A stretch of 64,000 nucleotides of DNA from Thermosyntropha lipolytica DSM 11003 (GTDB taxonomy: Bacteria > Bacillota > Syntrophomonadia > Syntrophomonadales > Syntrophomonadaceae). This document shows, in pieces, positions 6,664 to 16,339 of the stretch. The notes under the pieces are model-generated. The model ran no database searches and was not told the origin of the DNA. It saw nothing but the letters and a program-made list of their open reading frames with translations. The stretch spans positions 1 through 64,000 of the forward strand of contig NZ_FQWY01000004.1 of NCBI RefSeq assembly GCF_900129805.1, in the 5' to 3' direction. Positions within the stretch are counted from its first letter, which is position 1, and each line of letters opens with the position of its first letter. Both the position numbers and the translations under genes were made by a program.

Positions 6664-7308
6664 AATTGTCATAAAATTAAATTAATAACCATATAATTTT
6701 TTTCTATAATTATGTAAAAGAAAGGAAGTGATAGTTTTAATTTGTATAAATTTAAAAAAATGACAAGAATTATATAGGAATAGTGGTGGATGTTTAAGTA
6801 TGCCCGTATTTTGGTTTTTAAAATGCAGTTTACCTATGTGTGAGTGTTTTTAATCCCGATCTTGAAATAGCACACCCATTTGCCAGTAACTTTCCTTCTT
6901 TATCCCATCTTATACGAGTACGAGCTACATATCTGCATCATATGCCTAGCATATGCAATTAATTTTTCCAGCATTAATGGTAATCAGAGGCTTTAAATGT
7001 CGGAACAAAAAAGAAAGTCAGTGTATTTTATATTGGTTTTTCAGGGGATGGCTGCAAGGTATTATTTTCAGGCCAAAGGGATCAATTTTGGAGATTGTTA
7101 GCTGTTAAACAAAATTAAGTGAAGAGATAGGAATACGAGTATTGCAAGTTTGGGGAGAATGTAATCCTGTGGACATCAAAAGTTGCAGCCTTTGGGCAGT
7201 GCTGGTGAGTGAAGCAGGAATTCTGGGGTAGATATTTTTTCTATAAAAGGGAACGGTTAAATAGATAGAGAAAGGGCCTATTACTGGTATATACGGGGAG
7301 GGGTTACA
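6664..7308. other. 645-bp stretch without a supportable gene
   Basis: AT-rich at first, with no terminator. Around 7110-7230 a plus-strand frame (LQVWGECNPVDIKSCSLWAV) looks like a protein fragment, but it has no start or family I know. The end holds GGGGAGGGG, the ribosome site of the LysR gene. Confidence 0.4.
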
Positions 7309-8262
7309 ATGAATATAGAGCAGCTGGAAATTTTTATGACTATTGCCAAGGTTAAGAGCTTTACCCGAGCGGCCAAGATACTTAATTTTACTCAGCCAGC
7401 TATAAGTTCACAGATTAAGCAGCTGGAAAAGCATTATAATGTCAGGCTTTTTGAGCGGGGAAGCAATGGAGTGACCCTGACGGAAGCGGGAAGAAAGTTT
7501 TATGAATATGCGGAGAAGATAATGCATCTATACAGTGAAATGGAAAGCGAAATAGCAAGGGTTAGCGGGCACAAGAAAGAATTGATAAAACTGGGAGCCA
7601 GTTTTTCTCCGGGAAATTATTTTTTACCCACGGCGATAAAGAATTTTAAAGGTAACTATCCTCAGGCATATATAAGGGTGAATATTGGCCATTCGGATGA
7701 GATTGTAGAAGGTTTACAGGAAAGGGTTTTGGATATTGGAGTAGTAGAGGGAGAGATAAAAGAGGCTCGGGATCTTGAAAGGTATAAGGTTTCCAGCAAC
7801 CAGCTGATCCTGGTGGCTGATATCCATTCCCGCTGGAGGAATGTAGATGAGATTGCGATTGCCGAACTGGTAAACGAGCCTTTTATTACCCGGGAAGAAG
7901 AATGCAGCCTGCGCTATTTTTTAAATTCCTATTTAAAAACTTTAGGTTATGATATGAATGATATGAATATAATCATGGAGCTTACCAACTGGGAGGCGAT
8001 AAAACAGGCGGTTATGAAGAATTTAGGCCTGGCGGTGATTCCCTATCCGGTAGTCGAAAGAGAACTTAAGGAGAGAAAGCTCAAGAGGATAAGGCTAAAA
8101 GACGGAGAATTGAGGTTTACCTGGGATACCGAGGTTCTCATCCGCAGAGATGAAAAACTTACCGGGCTTAAAAAGGTGTTTTTTGACTTTCTCATCTCTC
8201 CATATATGGTATGGAAAACGGAAGAAGAGCTGGTGGAAAGGAACAAGATGCTTTTTATATAG
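7309..8262 (+). CDS. LysR-family transcriptional regulator
   Basis: 317 aa. The N-terminal winged HTH is clear (MNIEQLEIFMTIAKVKSFTR, then AAKILNFTQPAISSQIKQLE and RLFERGSNGVTLTEAG). Residues about 90-300 form the periplasmic-binding-like effector domain. It is transcribed towards the iron-type ABC transporter genes, which begin 260 bp downstream, and is a candidate regulator of them, though LysR genes more often control divergent neighbours. The effector is unknown. Confidence 0.9.
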   Translation: MNIEQLEIFMTIAKVKSFTRAAKILNFTQPAISSQIKQLEKHYNVRLFERGSNGVTLTEAGRKFYEYAEKIMHLYSEMESEIARVSGHKKELIKLGASFSPGNYFLPTAIKNFKGNYPQAYIRVNIGHSDEIVEGLQERVLDIGVVEGEIKEARDLERYKVSSNQLILVADIHSRWRNVDEIAIAELVNEPFITREEECSLRYFLNSYLKTLGYDMNDMNIIMELTNWEAIKQAVMKNLGLAVIPYPVVERELKERKLKRIRLKDGELRFTWDTEVLIRRDEKLTGLKKVFFDFLISPYMVWKTEEELVERNKMLFI

Positions 8263-8523
8263 ATTCTTTGTTAGTAGTTGAGGTAGCAGGTATTAGTGGG
8301 GTTAAATACCTGCCACTTTTTTGTACTATCTACCATGTTGTAAATACAATTAGTGAACACTTTGTAAAATGCTTTCCCGAAAGTAAGCGGTGGATATTAT
8401 ATTTTTGCGGCCTGGTTTTGAAACAGGAAAATTAACCTTTGTGTCATTTTGTGCAGGCTGTAATTAATAAGAGTGGAGGAGAAGTAGTATCCTCAAAAAA
8501 TAAAAAAACAGGGAGGGTTAAGA

Positions 8524-9549
8524 TTGAAAAGAAAAAATCTAGTTTATCTTTTACTGGTTGTTTTTTTTAGTTTTTCTATCATGGTTACAGGTTGTGGGAG
8601 TTCTTCCAAAGAAGAGGTAGTCATCTATACCTCGGCTGACCAGGTTTTTGCTGAGGCTATACTTAAGGATTTTGAAAAGGAAACCGGTATAAAGGTTAAA
8701 GCTGTTTACGATGTGGAAGCTACTAAGACTACCGGGCTGGTTAATCGCCTGATAGCCGAAAAGAATAAGCCGCAGGCAGATGTTTTTTGGAATTCTGAAT
8801 TTGCCCAGACTTTACTGCTGAAAGAAAATGGAGTGCTGGCTTCTTACATATCGCCTTCAGCCAGCGATATTCCGGAAAACTTTAAAGATACTGAAGGCAT
8901 GTGGACTGCTTTTGGAGGCAGGGCCAGGATAATTATAGTAAATACCGAGAAGCTTTCGCCTTCCGAATATCCTTCTTCTATAAAAGACCTTCTGGATCCC
9001 CGTTACCCGCCGGATCAGCTGGCTATGGCCTATCCTATGTTCGGAACTACTGCTACGCACGCTGCGGCACTCTATGTTGCCTGGGGCCCGGAAAAGGCGA
9101 AAAGTTTCTTTGAACAGGTTAGGGACCGCAGGGTTCAAATTGTAGATGGAAATTCAGTAGTTAAGGATATGGCTGCTGATGGAAGGATCATATGGGGATT
9201 AACTGATACTGATGATGCTATCGAAGCTATCAAAAAGGGTGCACCGGTGGACATTATCTATCCGGATCAGGAAGATTTAGGCACTCTTATTATTCCTAAT
9301 ACTGTGGCTATGATAAAAGGAGGTCCCAATCCTGAACAGGCTAAAAAGCTGATAGATTACCTGCTCTCACCTGAAGTAGAGGGGAAACTCCTGGAATCAG
9401 GTTTTATTCAGGTTCCCTGCCGTAATCTGGACATAGAGGTGGAGTGGATACCTGAAGAAGGAATACGCAATATGGATGTAGATTTTGAAGAAGTCTATCT
9501 AAAGTACACTGATTCCAGAAAGGATATGGAAGCTATTTTTGTCCGCTAA
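8524..9549 (+). CDS. ABC transporter binding lipoprotein, Fe3+-type (FbpA/AfuA-like)
   Basis: TTG start behind GGGAGGG. The lipoprotein signal peptide ends at the lipobox VTGC (C24). The mature part starts VVIYTSADQVFAEAILKDFE, then ETGIKVK and ADVFWNSE, the hallmark of the iron(III)/thiamine/phosphonate binding-protein group, and later ADGRIIWGLTDTDDA. It captures the substrate outside the cell and delivers it to the fused permease encoded next. Fe3+ is the likeliest substrate by family resemblance; other small anions or cations cannot be excluded. 341 aa is normal. Confidence 0.82.
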   Translation: MKRKNLVYLLLVVFFSFSIMVTGCGSSSKEEVVIYTSADQVFAEAILKDFEKETGIKVKAVYDVEATKTTGLVNRLIAEKNKPQADVFWNSEFAQTLLLKENGVLASYISPSASDIPENFKDTEGMWTAFGGRARIIIVNTEKLSPSEYPSSIKDLLDPRYPPDQLAMAYPMFGTTATHAAALYVAWGPEKAKSFFEQVRDRRVQIVDGNSVVKDMAADGRIIWGLTDTDDAIEAIKKGAPVDIIYPDQEDLGTLIIPNTVAMIKGGPNPEQAKKLIDYLLSPEVEGKLLESGFIQVPCRNLDIEVEWIPEEGIRNMDVDFEEVYLKYTDSRKDMEAIFVR

Positions 9550-9585
9550 TAAGGATGTAAGAGTTAAAAGAGAAAAGAGGAACAG

Positions 9586-11145
9586 ATGATGAATGGGGAT
9601 GAAAAAAGTTATGATGGGCAGATAGTGCGTACGGAAGCTGAAAAGAGACTTTATATAGCAATAACCATACTGGGGCTGGGTTTGATTTTGATTTCCGTCC
9701 TATTTATGATAGGGGAAGCATTTTTTATTAATGCTTCCTTAATAGAAATCTTGTCCTGGCAGAAAAGGATTGTAATATTGCTGGTCCGTACAATAACTCT
9801 GGCTATTAGCGCATCAGCAACTGCACTTATATTTGGTTTTATTCTCGCTGCCGCCATGCGCTTCTGGCCTGCAGGACAGAAGGTGCTCTTTTTGCTGCTT
9901 CTTTTGGCTTTTCCCATTCCTCCTTATGTACATACCGCCGGATGGAGCCTGGCTTTACAGGCTTTAGGTGCCAGCGGTTATGGCATATTGGTGGCCTGGT
10001 GGTGCATGACAGTCAGCCTTTTGTCTTTTTCGGCCCTGATATCTTATGCCATTCTTAATTCTATCGATGAGGAAATTTTAGAAGCTGCTGCTCTGGGGGC
10101 TAACGGCCCCCACTGTCTTGTACAGGTAATTCTCCCCCTGGCTATGCCGCTTTTGGTTGCTTCTTTTCTTTTTATTTTTTGTCTTAACCTTATGGACTAC
10201 ACCATACCTTCTCTTTGCCAGGTCAATGTATATTCCCTGCACCTGTTTGCTGATTTTTCTATTTTTGCTCAGGCAGGAAGAACTCTGCTTCTTTCTCTCC
10301 CTTTATTCCTGGCAGGGCTTCCTCTTTTATTATTAGCGGGCAGAGGTATGAAAAAATTTGGGGTTACGATAAGAACCGGACAGCGAAGTGAACTGAATCT
10401 GGAGTGGCCTGCTAGTTATAAAATAGCTGCCGGATTTTCTTTTCTGGTATTTATATCTGTCCTCGGGATACCGCTGGTGAATCTTATTATACAGGTGTGG
10501 ACATCGGGAATAACAGTTCATCTGTTTAATTTCGGGACTTCTCTGGCATATTCGCTGATAATAGCAGCTTTTGTTGCTATGTTGTCAGTACTCATTGGTT
10601 ATCCGGTAGCAGTTTTAATAAGCGAATACCCCAGATGGGGAACGATTTTGTGGCCCTTACTTTTACTGCCCTGGTTAATACCGGCTTCCTTAAACGGAGC
10701 CGGCTGGATTGCAGCTGCCCAAACTATTCCTTACTTTTCAGGCACCAGCCTGCTTTTAATCCTGGGAGAGCTGGCGCGCTTTTTATCAGTGGCTGTCCTT
10801 TTAATCTGGGGATTTTATTTGCGTCTGGATTATGAAGTTGTCAATGCCGGCCGTCTTTTTTCTCCCTGCTGGCTTTATGCGCTGTGGAAGGTAGAACTGC
10901 CTCTTTTGGCTCCTGGTATCCTGGCCGGATCTCTTATCGTTGCGGCTTTAACCCTGGGCGAACTGGGAACAACCATACTGCTGGTTCCTCCAGGTTTTGA
11001 AACCCTTACTTTGCGCATATACAACTATATGCATTACGGAGCTCATGATCATGTGGCTGCAGCCTGTCTGGCCATGATGATTTTAACCATGTTTTTAGGC
11101 TGGGCTGCGGCCGTTTCTCTTCGCATCTCCCGGGCAGGAAATTAA
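9586..11145 (+). CDS. ABC transporter permease, two fused BPD domains (FbpB-like)
   Basis: 519 aa, about 12 membrane segments. Two EAA-type loops, which contact the ATPase, are visible: EEILEAAALGANGPHCLVQV (about residues 163-182) and a degenerate second one around YEVVNAGRLF (about 415-425). The fused two-domain form is typical for iron(III) and thiamine importers. The gene starts at ATG 9586 behind GAGGAACAG and ends directly against the ATPase gene. Confidence 0.88.
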   Translation: MMNGDEKSYDGQIVRTEAEKRLYIAITILGLGLILISVLFMIGEAFFINASLIEILSWQKRIVILLVRTITLAISASATALIFGFILAAAMRFWPAGQKVLFLLLLLAFPIPPYVHTAGWSLALQALGASGYGILVAWWCMTVSLLSFSALISYAILNSIDEEILEAAALGANGPHCLVQVILPLAMPLLVASFLFIFCLNLMDYTIPSLCQVNVYSLHLFADFSIFAQAGRTLLLSLPLFLAGLPLLLLAGRGMKKFGVTIRTGQRSELNLEWPASYKIAAGFSFLVFISVLGIPLVNLIIQVWTSGITVHLFNFGTSLAYSLIIAAFVAMLSVLIGYPVAVLISEYPRWGTILWPLLLLPWLIPASLNGAGWIAAAQTIPYFSGTSLLLILGELARFLSVAVLLIWGFYLRLDYEVVNAGRLFSPCWLYALWKVELPLLAPGILAGSLIVAALTLGELGTTILLVPPGFETLTLRIYNYMHYGAHDHVAAACLAMMILTMFLGWAAAVSLRISRAGN

Positions 11146-11163
11146 GTGAGAGGGGGGGACAGA

Positions 11164-11826
11164 TTGCGGGAAATAAAAGTTTTAGAGGTAATTAAACTGG
11201 GCAAAAATTTTGGCTTAAAGCCTATACTTAAGGAAATTGATTTGACTGTGGCCCGGGGGGAAAGGGTAGCTATATTAGGAGATTCAGGCTGTGGCAAAAC
11301 TACCCTTCTCAAAACTATTGCCGGGTTTTATCTTCCCCATACAGGTGAAATCAGAGTAGAAGGGAAAATTATCAGCCGTCCCGGGTGGGCACTTTTCCCC
11401 AACCGGCGACATATGTCCATGGTTTTTCAGTCTGCAGCTCTCTTTCCTCATATGACGGTAGAGGAAAATATAGGATTTGGCAACCGAAAGGATGGAAAAG
11501 TTAGTGCACGGGTTAAGGAAATAGCCGAAGCTTTTAGGATTGATTCTTTACTTAAATCTTACCCCCATTCCATATCGGGAGGGCAAGCCCGGCGGGTAGC
11601 CCTGGCCAGGGCCCTGGCCGCTGAGCCTTCTTATCTTCTTATGGATGAACCTTTTACTAACCTGGATAGGGAATTAAAAAGTGATGTAATGACTTATGTT
11701 AAGAATTTTGCTCAGGAACGTAATATCGGAGTAATTATGGTAACCCATCAGGAAGAAGAAGCTCGTTATCTGGCCGACATGGTTTATGTGATGGAGGAGG
11801 GGAAACTTGAGGTGGAGAAAAGATGA
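11164..11826 (+). CDS. ABC transporter ATPase (FbpC-like)
   Basis: A GTG at 11146 touches the permease stop, but the GAGGGGGG at about 11150-11157 fits TTG 11164 better (LREIKVLEV). Walker A is GDSGCGKTT (about residue 39), the signature SISGGQARRVALARA, Walker B YLLMDEPF and the His loop MVTHQEEEA. At about 220 aa it lacks the C-terminal regulatory TOBE domain common in FbpC/PotA. It energises uptake by the preceding permease. Its stop overlaps the propeller gene start by 4 bp. Confidence 0.9.
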   Translation: MREIKVLEVIKLGKNFGLKPILKEIDLTVARGERVAILGDSGCGKTTLLKTIAGFYLPHTGEIRVEGKIISRPGWALFPNRRHMSMVFQSAALFPHMTVEENIGFGNRKDGKVSARVKEIAEAFRIDSLLKSYPHSISGGQARRVALARALAAEPSYLLMDEPFTNLDRELKSDVMTYVKNFAQERNIGVIMVTHQEEEARYLADMVYVMEEGKLEVEKR

Positions 11827-12821
11827 AAGGGCTAAGGGGCTATCGCTATGTTCTGCTGCTTTTTTTAGTTATAACGCTGTCTTCGCTGGGGGCTCTGGTT
11901 CTGCCTTCGATCTGGCAAAAAGAAGAAAAGCTTTTGACTACTGTAATACGTCCTCCGCGCGAGGTTTCAGCCTTAGCTGTGAAGGATGGCAAAATATGGG
12001 CCGGGGGAAGCGAAGGTTTATACTGGATAGATATGAATACCTGCCAGGCCAAAAAAATGTCTTTTCCTGGTTATAAAATTTCGGATATAAGAAGCCTTTT
12101 GCTGGACCATGAAGGCATTTTATGGATAGGTTCATTTAACGGACTTTACACCTGGGATGGCAATCAGCTTGTCAAAAAGGAAGGACTCCCTGACCAGCGG
12201 GTAAACTGTATTTTTAAGGATGATGCAAATAATATCTGGGTAGGTACCTGGCAGGGAGCTGCAGTATACCAGAACGGCGTTTGGAAGGTATATGGAGAAA
12301 AAGAAGGATTGATCTCCGATATGGTTAATACAATATTTCAGGATTCCCGGGGCTGGATGTGGTTTGGTTCTTATGCAGTGCGGAAAGGGGGGGTTAGCTG
12401 CTGGGATGGTCAAAACTGGCATATTTTTGATTTTCCTCAATTTCTTTCTAACAGCAATGTTTGTGATATTCTGGAAGATCATCAGGGAAGGGTTTGGGTA
12501 GCTACCGGTTTTGTTAACAAAGGAGGAGCAAGTTGTTTTGTAGTCCGGGATGGAAAGCCAGTTTTCTCACATTTTCTTACTGTAGAAGATGGTCTGGCCG
12601 GAGAAAAGGTGCGGTCTATTTTTATAGATAGCAAAAAACGCCTGTGGTTCTGTTCTGAATTTGATGGAGTTGCTATCTGGGATGGCCGGGAATTTAGAAT
12701 TATAAGCCGAAAAAACGGACTCAGCGGCAATGAAGTAAAAGATATGTTTGAAGATAGAGAGGGTAATTTCTGGCTGGCTACTGAGAATGGAATAACCAGG
12801 ATAGAGAAAGGAGGTATATAA
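11823..12821 (+). CDS. Secreted/membrane-anchored beta-propeller protein (Reg_prop repeats)
   Basis: 332 aa. An N-terminal hydrophobic segment (about residues 9-29) acts as a signal or anchor. The rest is made of about 7 blades of the two-component-regulator-propeller type: a V..IF.D..G..W.GT.. pattern recurs (ILWIGSFNGLYTWDG, NIWVGTWQGAAVY, WMWFGSYAV, VWVATGF, LWFCSEFDGVAIWDG, FWLATENGITRI). In known families such propellers are the sensor part of hybrid histidine kinases, but here there is no kinase domain. Overlap with the ATPase gene (ATGA) puts it in the transport operon. It may sense or present a ligand outside the cell (inference). Confidence 0.75.
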   Translation: MKGLRGYRYVLLLFLVITLSSLGALVLPSIWQKEEKLLTTVIRPPREVSALAVKDGKIWAGGSEGLYWIDMNTCQAKKMSFPGYKISDIRSLLLDHEGILWIGSFNGLYTWDGNQLVKKEGLPDQRVNCIFKDDANNIWVGTWQGAAVYQNGVWKVYGEKEGLISDMVNTIFQDSRGWMWFGSYAVRKGGVSCWDGQNWHIFDFPQFLSNSNVCDILEDHQGRVWVATGFVNKGGASCFVVRDGKPVFSHFLTVEDGLAGEKVRSIFIDSKKRLWFCSEFDGVAIWDGREFRIISRKNGLSGNEVKDMFEDREGNFWLATENGITRIEKGGI

Positions 12822-12823
12822 TC

Positions 12824-15145
12824 GTGCAGTGTAATAATTGCGGAACTTATTTGCCGGATGCAGCTAAATTCTGCACCCGATGTGGGGCTCCTGCCTCAAA
12901 TGTGCTTAAATGTTCTGCCTGTGGCCGGAAACTAAATTCTAAGGACCAATTTTGCCCTGGCTGCAAGCAACCAGTTACAGGCGGCAAGATGTCTGATATA
13001 TCTGGTCAGTCTGAAAATCATTATGGAAATATTCCGGAACCTCCTCCGCTGCCTTCGTTTTCACCACCACCTCCACCACCTCCACCTCCACCAACTCCAC
13101 CAACTCCACCACCTCCTCCCCTGCCTCCATCCGGAGAACGGATTTCTTCTGCTGGAGAGCAGAAAGACAGAATTTTGCTTACCTGGAGTAGTTTTTTTAA
13201 GCTGGTTATCCGGAGGACCGGGCAGGAAATAATACACAGTATTCCTATGATGGTGGGGATTTTTTTGGTCAGCATGCTGCTTCATGCTTTTTTACTGGTA
13301 TATTATAATGAGGGATTTGCTGGTAGAACCTGGCTGGGGGTTCAAATGCTGGCCATCAGGGGAAATATTATATCAAGTACGCTTCTGTGGATGCTGGTTT
13401 CAGGCTTTTTATTTGTGGCTCTGCCCCGGATAAGGCAGATAGGATGGGGAGCATTTTTAGCTGAAACAGCCAAAATCCCTGGAATTATGGCGCAGTATGT
13501 AAAAAAGGCAGGAGATAACGGTTTTTTACTCTTGATGTCAGGAATGGGAGTCGCATTAGTTATTTCCAGCATACTAAGCTCTACTACCAGTCTGTTCATG
13601 GCTTTAGGGTTGGCCGCTGTTTTTGCCAGTCCACTGGGCCGGGTTTTAGCTATACTTATACAGAGCAGCTGGATAATACTGGTCGCAAGAATTAATCCTG
13701 AACAGGCACAAATTCAGGCTTCTTTTGGAATTATTCCTGCTTATGTGACTATGGCAGGGAGTACAGCAGGATTTTTACTGGCCACTGTTCTACCTTTTCC
13801 TGGATGGACGGGAATTATTCTTTTAATTGTAGTAGCTCTTATACTTTATAACCAGAATCGCCCTGGTGGGAATACATCAACTGGTATGTTGTTTTGGTTA
13901 ATAACCTTTTCTGTTATATTTCTTAAGGCTAAAGGAGTTTTGGCTCATGATGGAGGATGGACAGAAGCAGGCAGAGACTTCAATTCCTGGCTCCGAAGCG
14001 AAGGTGCCATGAGAGCTTTACTTCATGGATTAGGTCCTTCTATCGGAGCTGCGGTTGGACCGGCTTTGATTAAGGTTTTATCAGGTATTTCTCCTGCCAA
14101 TTTTGAAATTCCGACTGCACAAGACAGCAAGGCAGATGAGCAGGAAGCACCTGCAGCTGAACCAGCAGAACCAGAAGAATTTGATTTGGAAACATATGAA
14201 ACTGAGACGGAAGAAATGAAACCCGAAGATAAAGCTGGTGATGATGGTTATGATGAAGAAGGCTATGATAGCAGCGGCTATGACCGCCATGGTTATGATC
14301 GTGATGGTTATGACCGTGATGGCTATGACCGCAGTGGCTATAATCGGGAAGGCTATGACCGGGATGGCTATGACCGCAATGGCTATGACCGGGAAGGTTA
14401 TGACCGCAGGGGATTTAATGCCGAAGGCTATGACCGTGATGGCTATGACCGCAGTGGCTTTGATAGACATGGTTATGACCGCAATGGTTATGATCGTGAT
14501 GGTTATGACATCAGAGGATTTGACCGCAATGGAATAAACAGAGAGGGAAAAACATTTGACCAGGTTATACAGGAACTGAGAGAAAAGATGGAAAGACTGG
14601 AGAAAGAACAGGCAGCAGCCAGCAGATCCTCCTGGCGGTGGGGTATAATAGCCTCTGCTACTGAATGGATACAATACGGGGCGGATAAGTCAATTGATGT
14701 TTTAGAGAAAGTCACTGGACCCGCCGGACAAAAGGTAAAATCAGCCTATACCGTATTGAAAGGCACAGCTGAAGGACTCGGAACGGCTATAGCAGAAGGA
14801 GGAGACTATATGAAACACATGGCCAGAGGAACCTTAAAAGGGGTCACCGATTTAGGAGTTGATAAGATAAAAGATTGGGGATTTGGCAAGCTTGGAGATA
14901 TTACAGGTGGTAAATTACCCGGATTTAAGGATTATTCGCCTTTTAACCCTAAGGATGCAGCATGGGCTGAAGCCCGGACAGGTTTTATTAAAGACGCTCT
15001 CCTGGGCAAGGGAGTAGATGAAAGCGTAAGTAGTATGGTACGTGATAAATTTACTACTGCCGTTAAAGGTGTTGTTCAGGATACGATTCGGGATAAATTT
15101 ACGAAAGACCCGGTTATGGATAGGCTTTTTGGAAAGGGGGATTAA
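12824..15145 (+). CDS. Zinc-ribbon membrane protein with polyproline and G-Y-D pentapeptide repeats
   Basis: 773 aa, GTG start behind GGAGG. Order: two CxxC zinc ribbons (residues 3-50, CNNCG...FCTRCG and CSACG...FCPGC); a polyproline linker (about 70-103); six to eight hydrophobic segments (about 135-370); an acidic linker; about 20 pentapeptides of the form G-Y-D-x-x (about 472-572); a coiled coil (VIQELREKMERLEKEQ); and a phage- or toxin-like helical C-terminus (about 600-773). I know no family with this whole architecture. It lies 2 bp after the propeller gene and 3 bp before another zinc-ribbon gene, so the three are probably made together. Confidence 0.7.
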   Translation: MQCNNCGTYLPDAAKFCTRCGAPASNVLKCSACGRKLNSKDQFCPGCKQPVTGGKMSDISGQSENHYGNIPEPPPLPSFSPPPPPPPPPPTPPTPPPPPLPPSGERISSAGEQKDRILLTWSSFFKLVIRRTGQEIIHSIPMMVGIFLVSMLLHAFLLVYYNEGFAGRTWLGVQMLAIRGNIISSTLLWMLVSGFLFVALPRIRQIGWGAFLAETAKIPGIMAQYVKKAGDNGFLLLMSGMGVALVISSILSSTTSLFMALGLAAVFASPLGRVLAILIQSSWIILVARINPEQAQIQASFGIIPAYVTMAGSTAGFLLATVLPFPGWTGIILLIVVALILYNQNRPGGNTSTGMLFWLITFSVIFLKAKGVLAHDGGWTEAGRDFNSWLRSEGAMRALLHGLGPSIGAAVGPALIKVLSGISPANFEIPTAQDSKADEQEAPAAEPAEPEEFDLETYETETEEMKPEDKAGDDGYDEEGYDSSGYDRHGYDRDGYDRDGYDRSGYNREGYDRDGYDRNGYDREGYDRRGFNAEGYDRDGYDRSGFDRHGYDRNGYDRDGYDIRGFDRNGINREGKTFDQVIQELREKMERLEKEQAAASRSSWRWGIIASATEWIQYGADKSIDVLEKVTGPAGQKVKSAYTVLKGTAEGLGTAIAEGGDYMKHMARGTLKGVTDLGVDKIKDWGFGKLGDITGGKLPGFKDYSPFNPKDAAWAEARTGFIKDALLGKGVDESVSSMVRDKFTTAVKGVVQDTIRDKFTKDPVMDRLFGKGD
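14239..14541 (+). repeat. 15-bp tandem repeat encoding about 20 G-Y-D pentapeptides
   Basis: The repeated unit reads roughly GGYTATGACCGY-plus-3 and encodes GYDRD, GYDRS, GYNRE, GYDRN and relatives. Y is replaced by F in three units and by I in the last. Asp and Arg alternate, so the stretch is nearly charge-balanced with one aromatic residue per five. Codons vary between units, so selection acts on the protein rather than recent slippage alone. Confidence 0.85.
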
Positions 15146-15148
15146 ATT

Positions 15149-16207
15149 ATGGAAAAATCGACCAGACTGTCATTGCGTCCGGAATGGTTAGCTTATCTTT
15201 TAGATAAAACCGGTAAAAAGCAAAGCCTTTTGGCACCAGCCATAAGCAAAAGGGCAGGTGGCTTAACCCGGGAAGAGATCAATCAGCTACAAAAAGAGGA
15301 AATTTTAGATGATAAAGGTAATTTAACTTCCAAAACAAGAGATATTTTTGCCTGTCTGGCACGTCCACGTGCGGTAGTAAGATTGCGCCTGACGGACGGT
15401 CAGGGTTTTGGGGAAAATAATCTTTATCTGGGAGATAAAGATGAATGGATACTATTGACTAACAGGGGGGAAGATCTGTTTTTAAAGTATCCGGTTACTC
15501 CTTATATGGCACTGCAGGAGGTCCGGGAATTGCTGGGGGAAAGTTTTTTTTCCAGCATAATGTGGGAGGAAAATTTAAGTTTAGAAGAATCTGTATTTCT
15601 GGCCGCTCTGATAGATGGTGCCCGTAAAAAGATGCTTTTAGCTATGGCGGCTGATTCCCTGGAAACTGATATTTACCTTACTCAGCAAGACCTATTCCGC
15701 TGGGCAGCTGATCCTGGGTCTAATGCACAGTGGCTGACCGTAATAATTAAAGGAATTATCCCTGAACATCTGGATTTAAAGCTGGAAAAAGCCTTAATCT
15801 CACTTGAGAAAAAAGGTTTTATTAAAATAGACGGCTCCCAGGTAAATTTAGCCCCTGTAACCTCTTTTCTGGCCAGCCGCCTGCTGGTTATAGATAAAGT
15901 ATTTTCTCTGCGTGCTGTATATCAAACCGGAGAAGGAATAACTCAAATCGGTTTTGTGACAGTCCAGGGCGGAGTAAATGATGTGCTTATGCTGGAGTGC
16001 GATGGTCAGTATGTGCACTGGCAGGGAATTTCACCATCTGATCTCCTGGCTATGACGAAAACTATAATTTCTAACCTGCAGGAAATAGCCCAGCTACTTC
16101 CCGAAGATGCTGATAAACCTTATTGTCCTTCCTGCCAGCTGGAGGTATTACCGGAAGCCAGATTTTGTTCTTTTTGCGGCACACCGCTTAAAACAGAAGG
16201 GTCCTGA
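15149..16207 (+). CDS. Soluble protein with C-terminal zinc ribbon, unknown function
   Basis: 352 aa, no membrane segment. The C-terminus ends in a zinc ribbon (YCPSCQLEVLPEARFCSFCG, about residues 325-344) like those at the N-terminus of the preceding protein. The rest looks alpha/beta with possible winged-helix stretches (about 165-240: YLTQQDLFRWAAD, LISLEKKGFIKIDG), resembling ESX-associated (EspG-like) or regulator folds only weakly. It is encoded 3 bp after the G-Y-D protein and is probably its partner. Confidence 0.65.
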   Translation: MEKSTRLSLRPEWLAYLLDKTGKKQSLLAPAISKRAGGLTREEINQLQKEEILDDKGNLTSKTRDIFACLARPRAVVRLRLTDGQGFGENNLYLGDKDEWILLTNRGEDLFLKYPVTPYMALQEVRELLGESFFSSIMWEENLSLEESVFLAALIDGARKKMLLAMAADSLETDIYLTQQDLFRWAADPGSNAQWLTVIIKGIIPEHLDLKLEKALISLEKKGFIKIDGSQVNLAPVTSFLASRLLVIDKVFSLRAVYQTGEGITQIGFVTVQGGVNDVLMLECDGQYVHWQGISPSDLLAMTKTIISNLQEIAQLLPEDADKPYCPSCQLEVLPEARFCSFCGTPLKTEGS

Positions 16208-16339
16208 GTTTAAAACAGTTTCTTTCTAAGGAGGATTTGATGCAGGATTAGATTATATTGAAAGGCCGGTAAAAGGAATCAATCCGTATGTAGCGAAGGC
16301 AGGATTATCAGTAGCCAGTTAGTTTGCCGGTTTGACAGT

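Noticed and set aside
13021-13285. Minus-strand Gly-rich and Trp/Arg-rich frames
   Set aside because: Shadows of the polyproline codons of the zinc-ribbon protein.
14239-14541. CRISPR-like periodic DNA
   Set aside because: The 15-bp period is in frame inside a gene and has no spacers; it is a coding repeat.
14081-14674. Long minus-strand open frame opposite the G-Y-D repeats, with Ile/Val/Ala-rich translation
   Set aside because: It is the mirror of the 15-bp repeat: GYD codons read backwards give I/V/A. No ribosome site, and the plus-strand gene is well supported.
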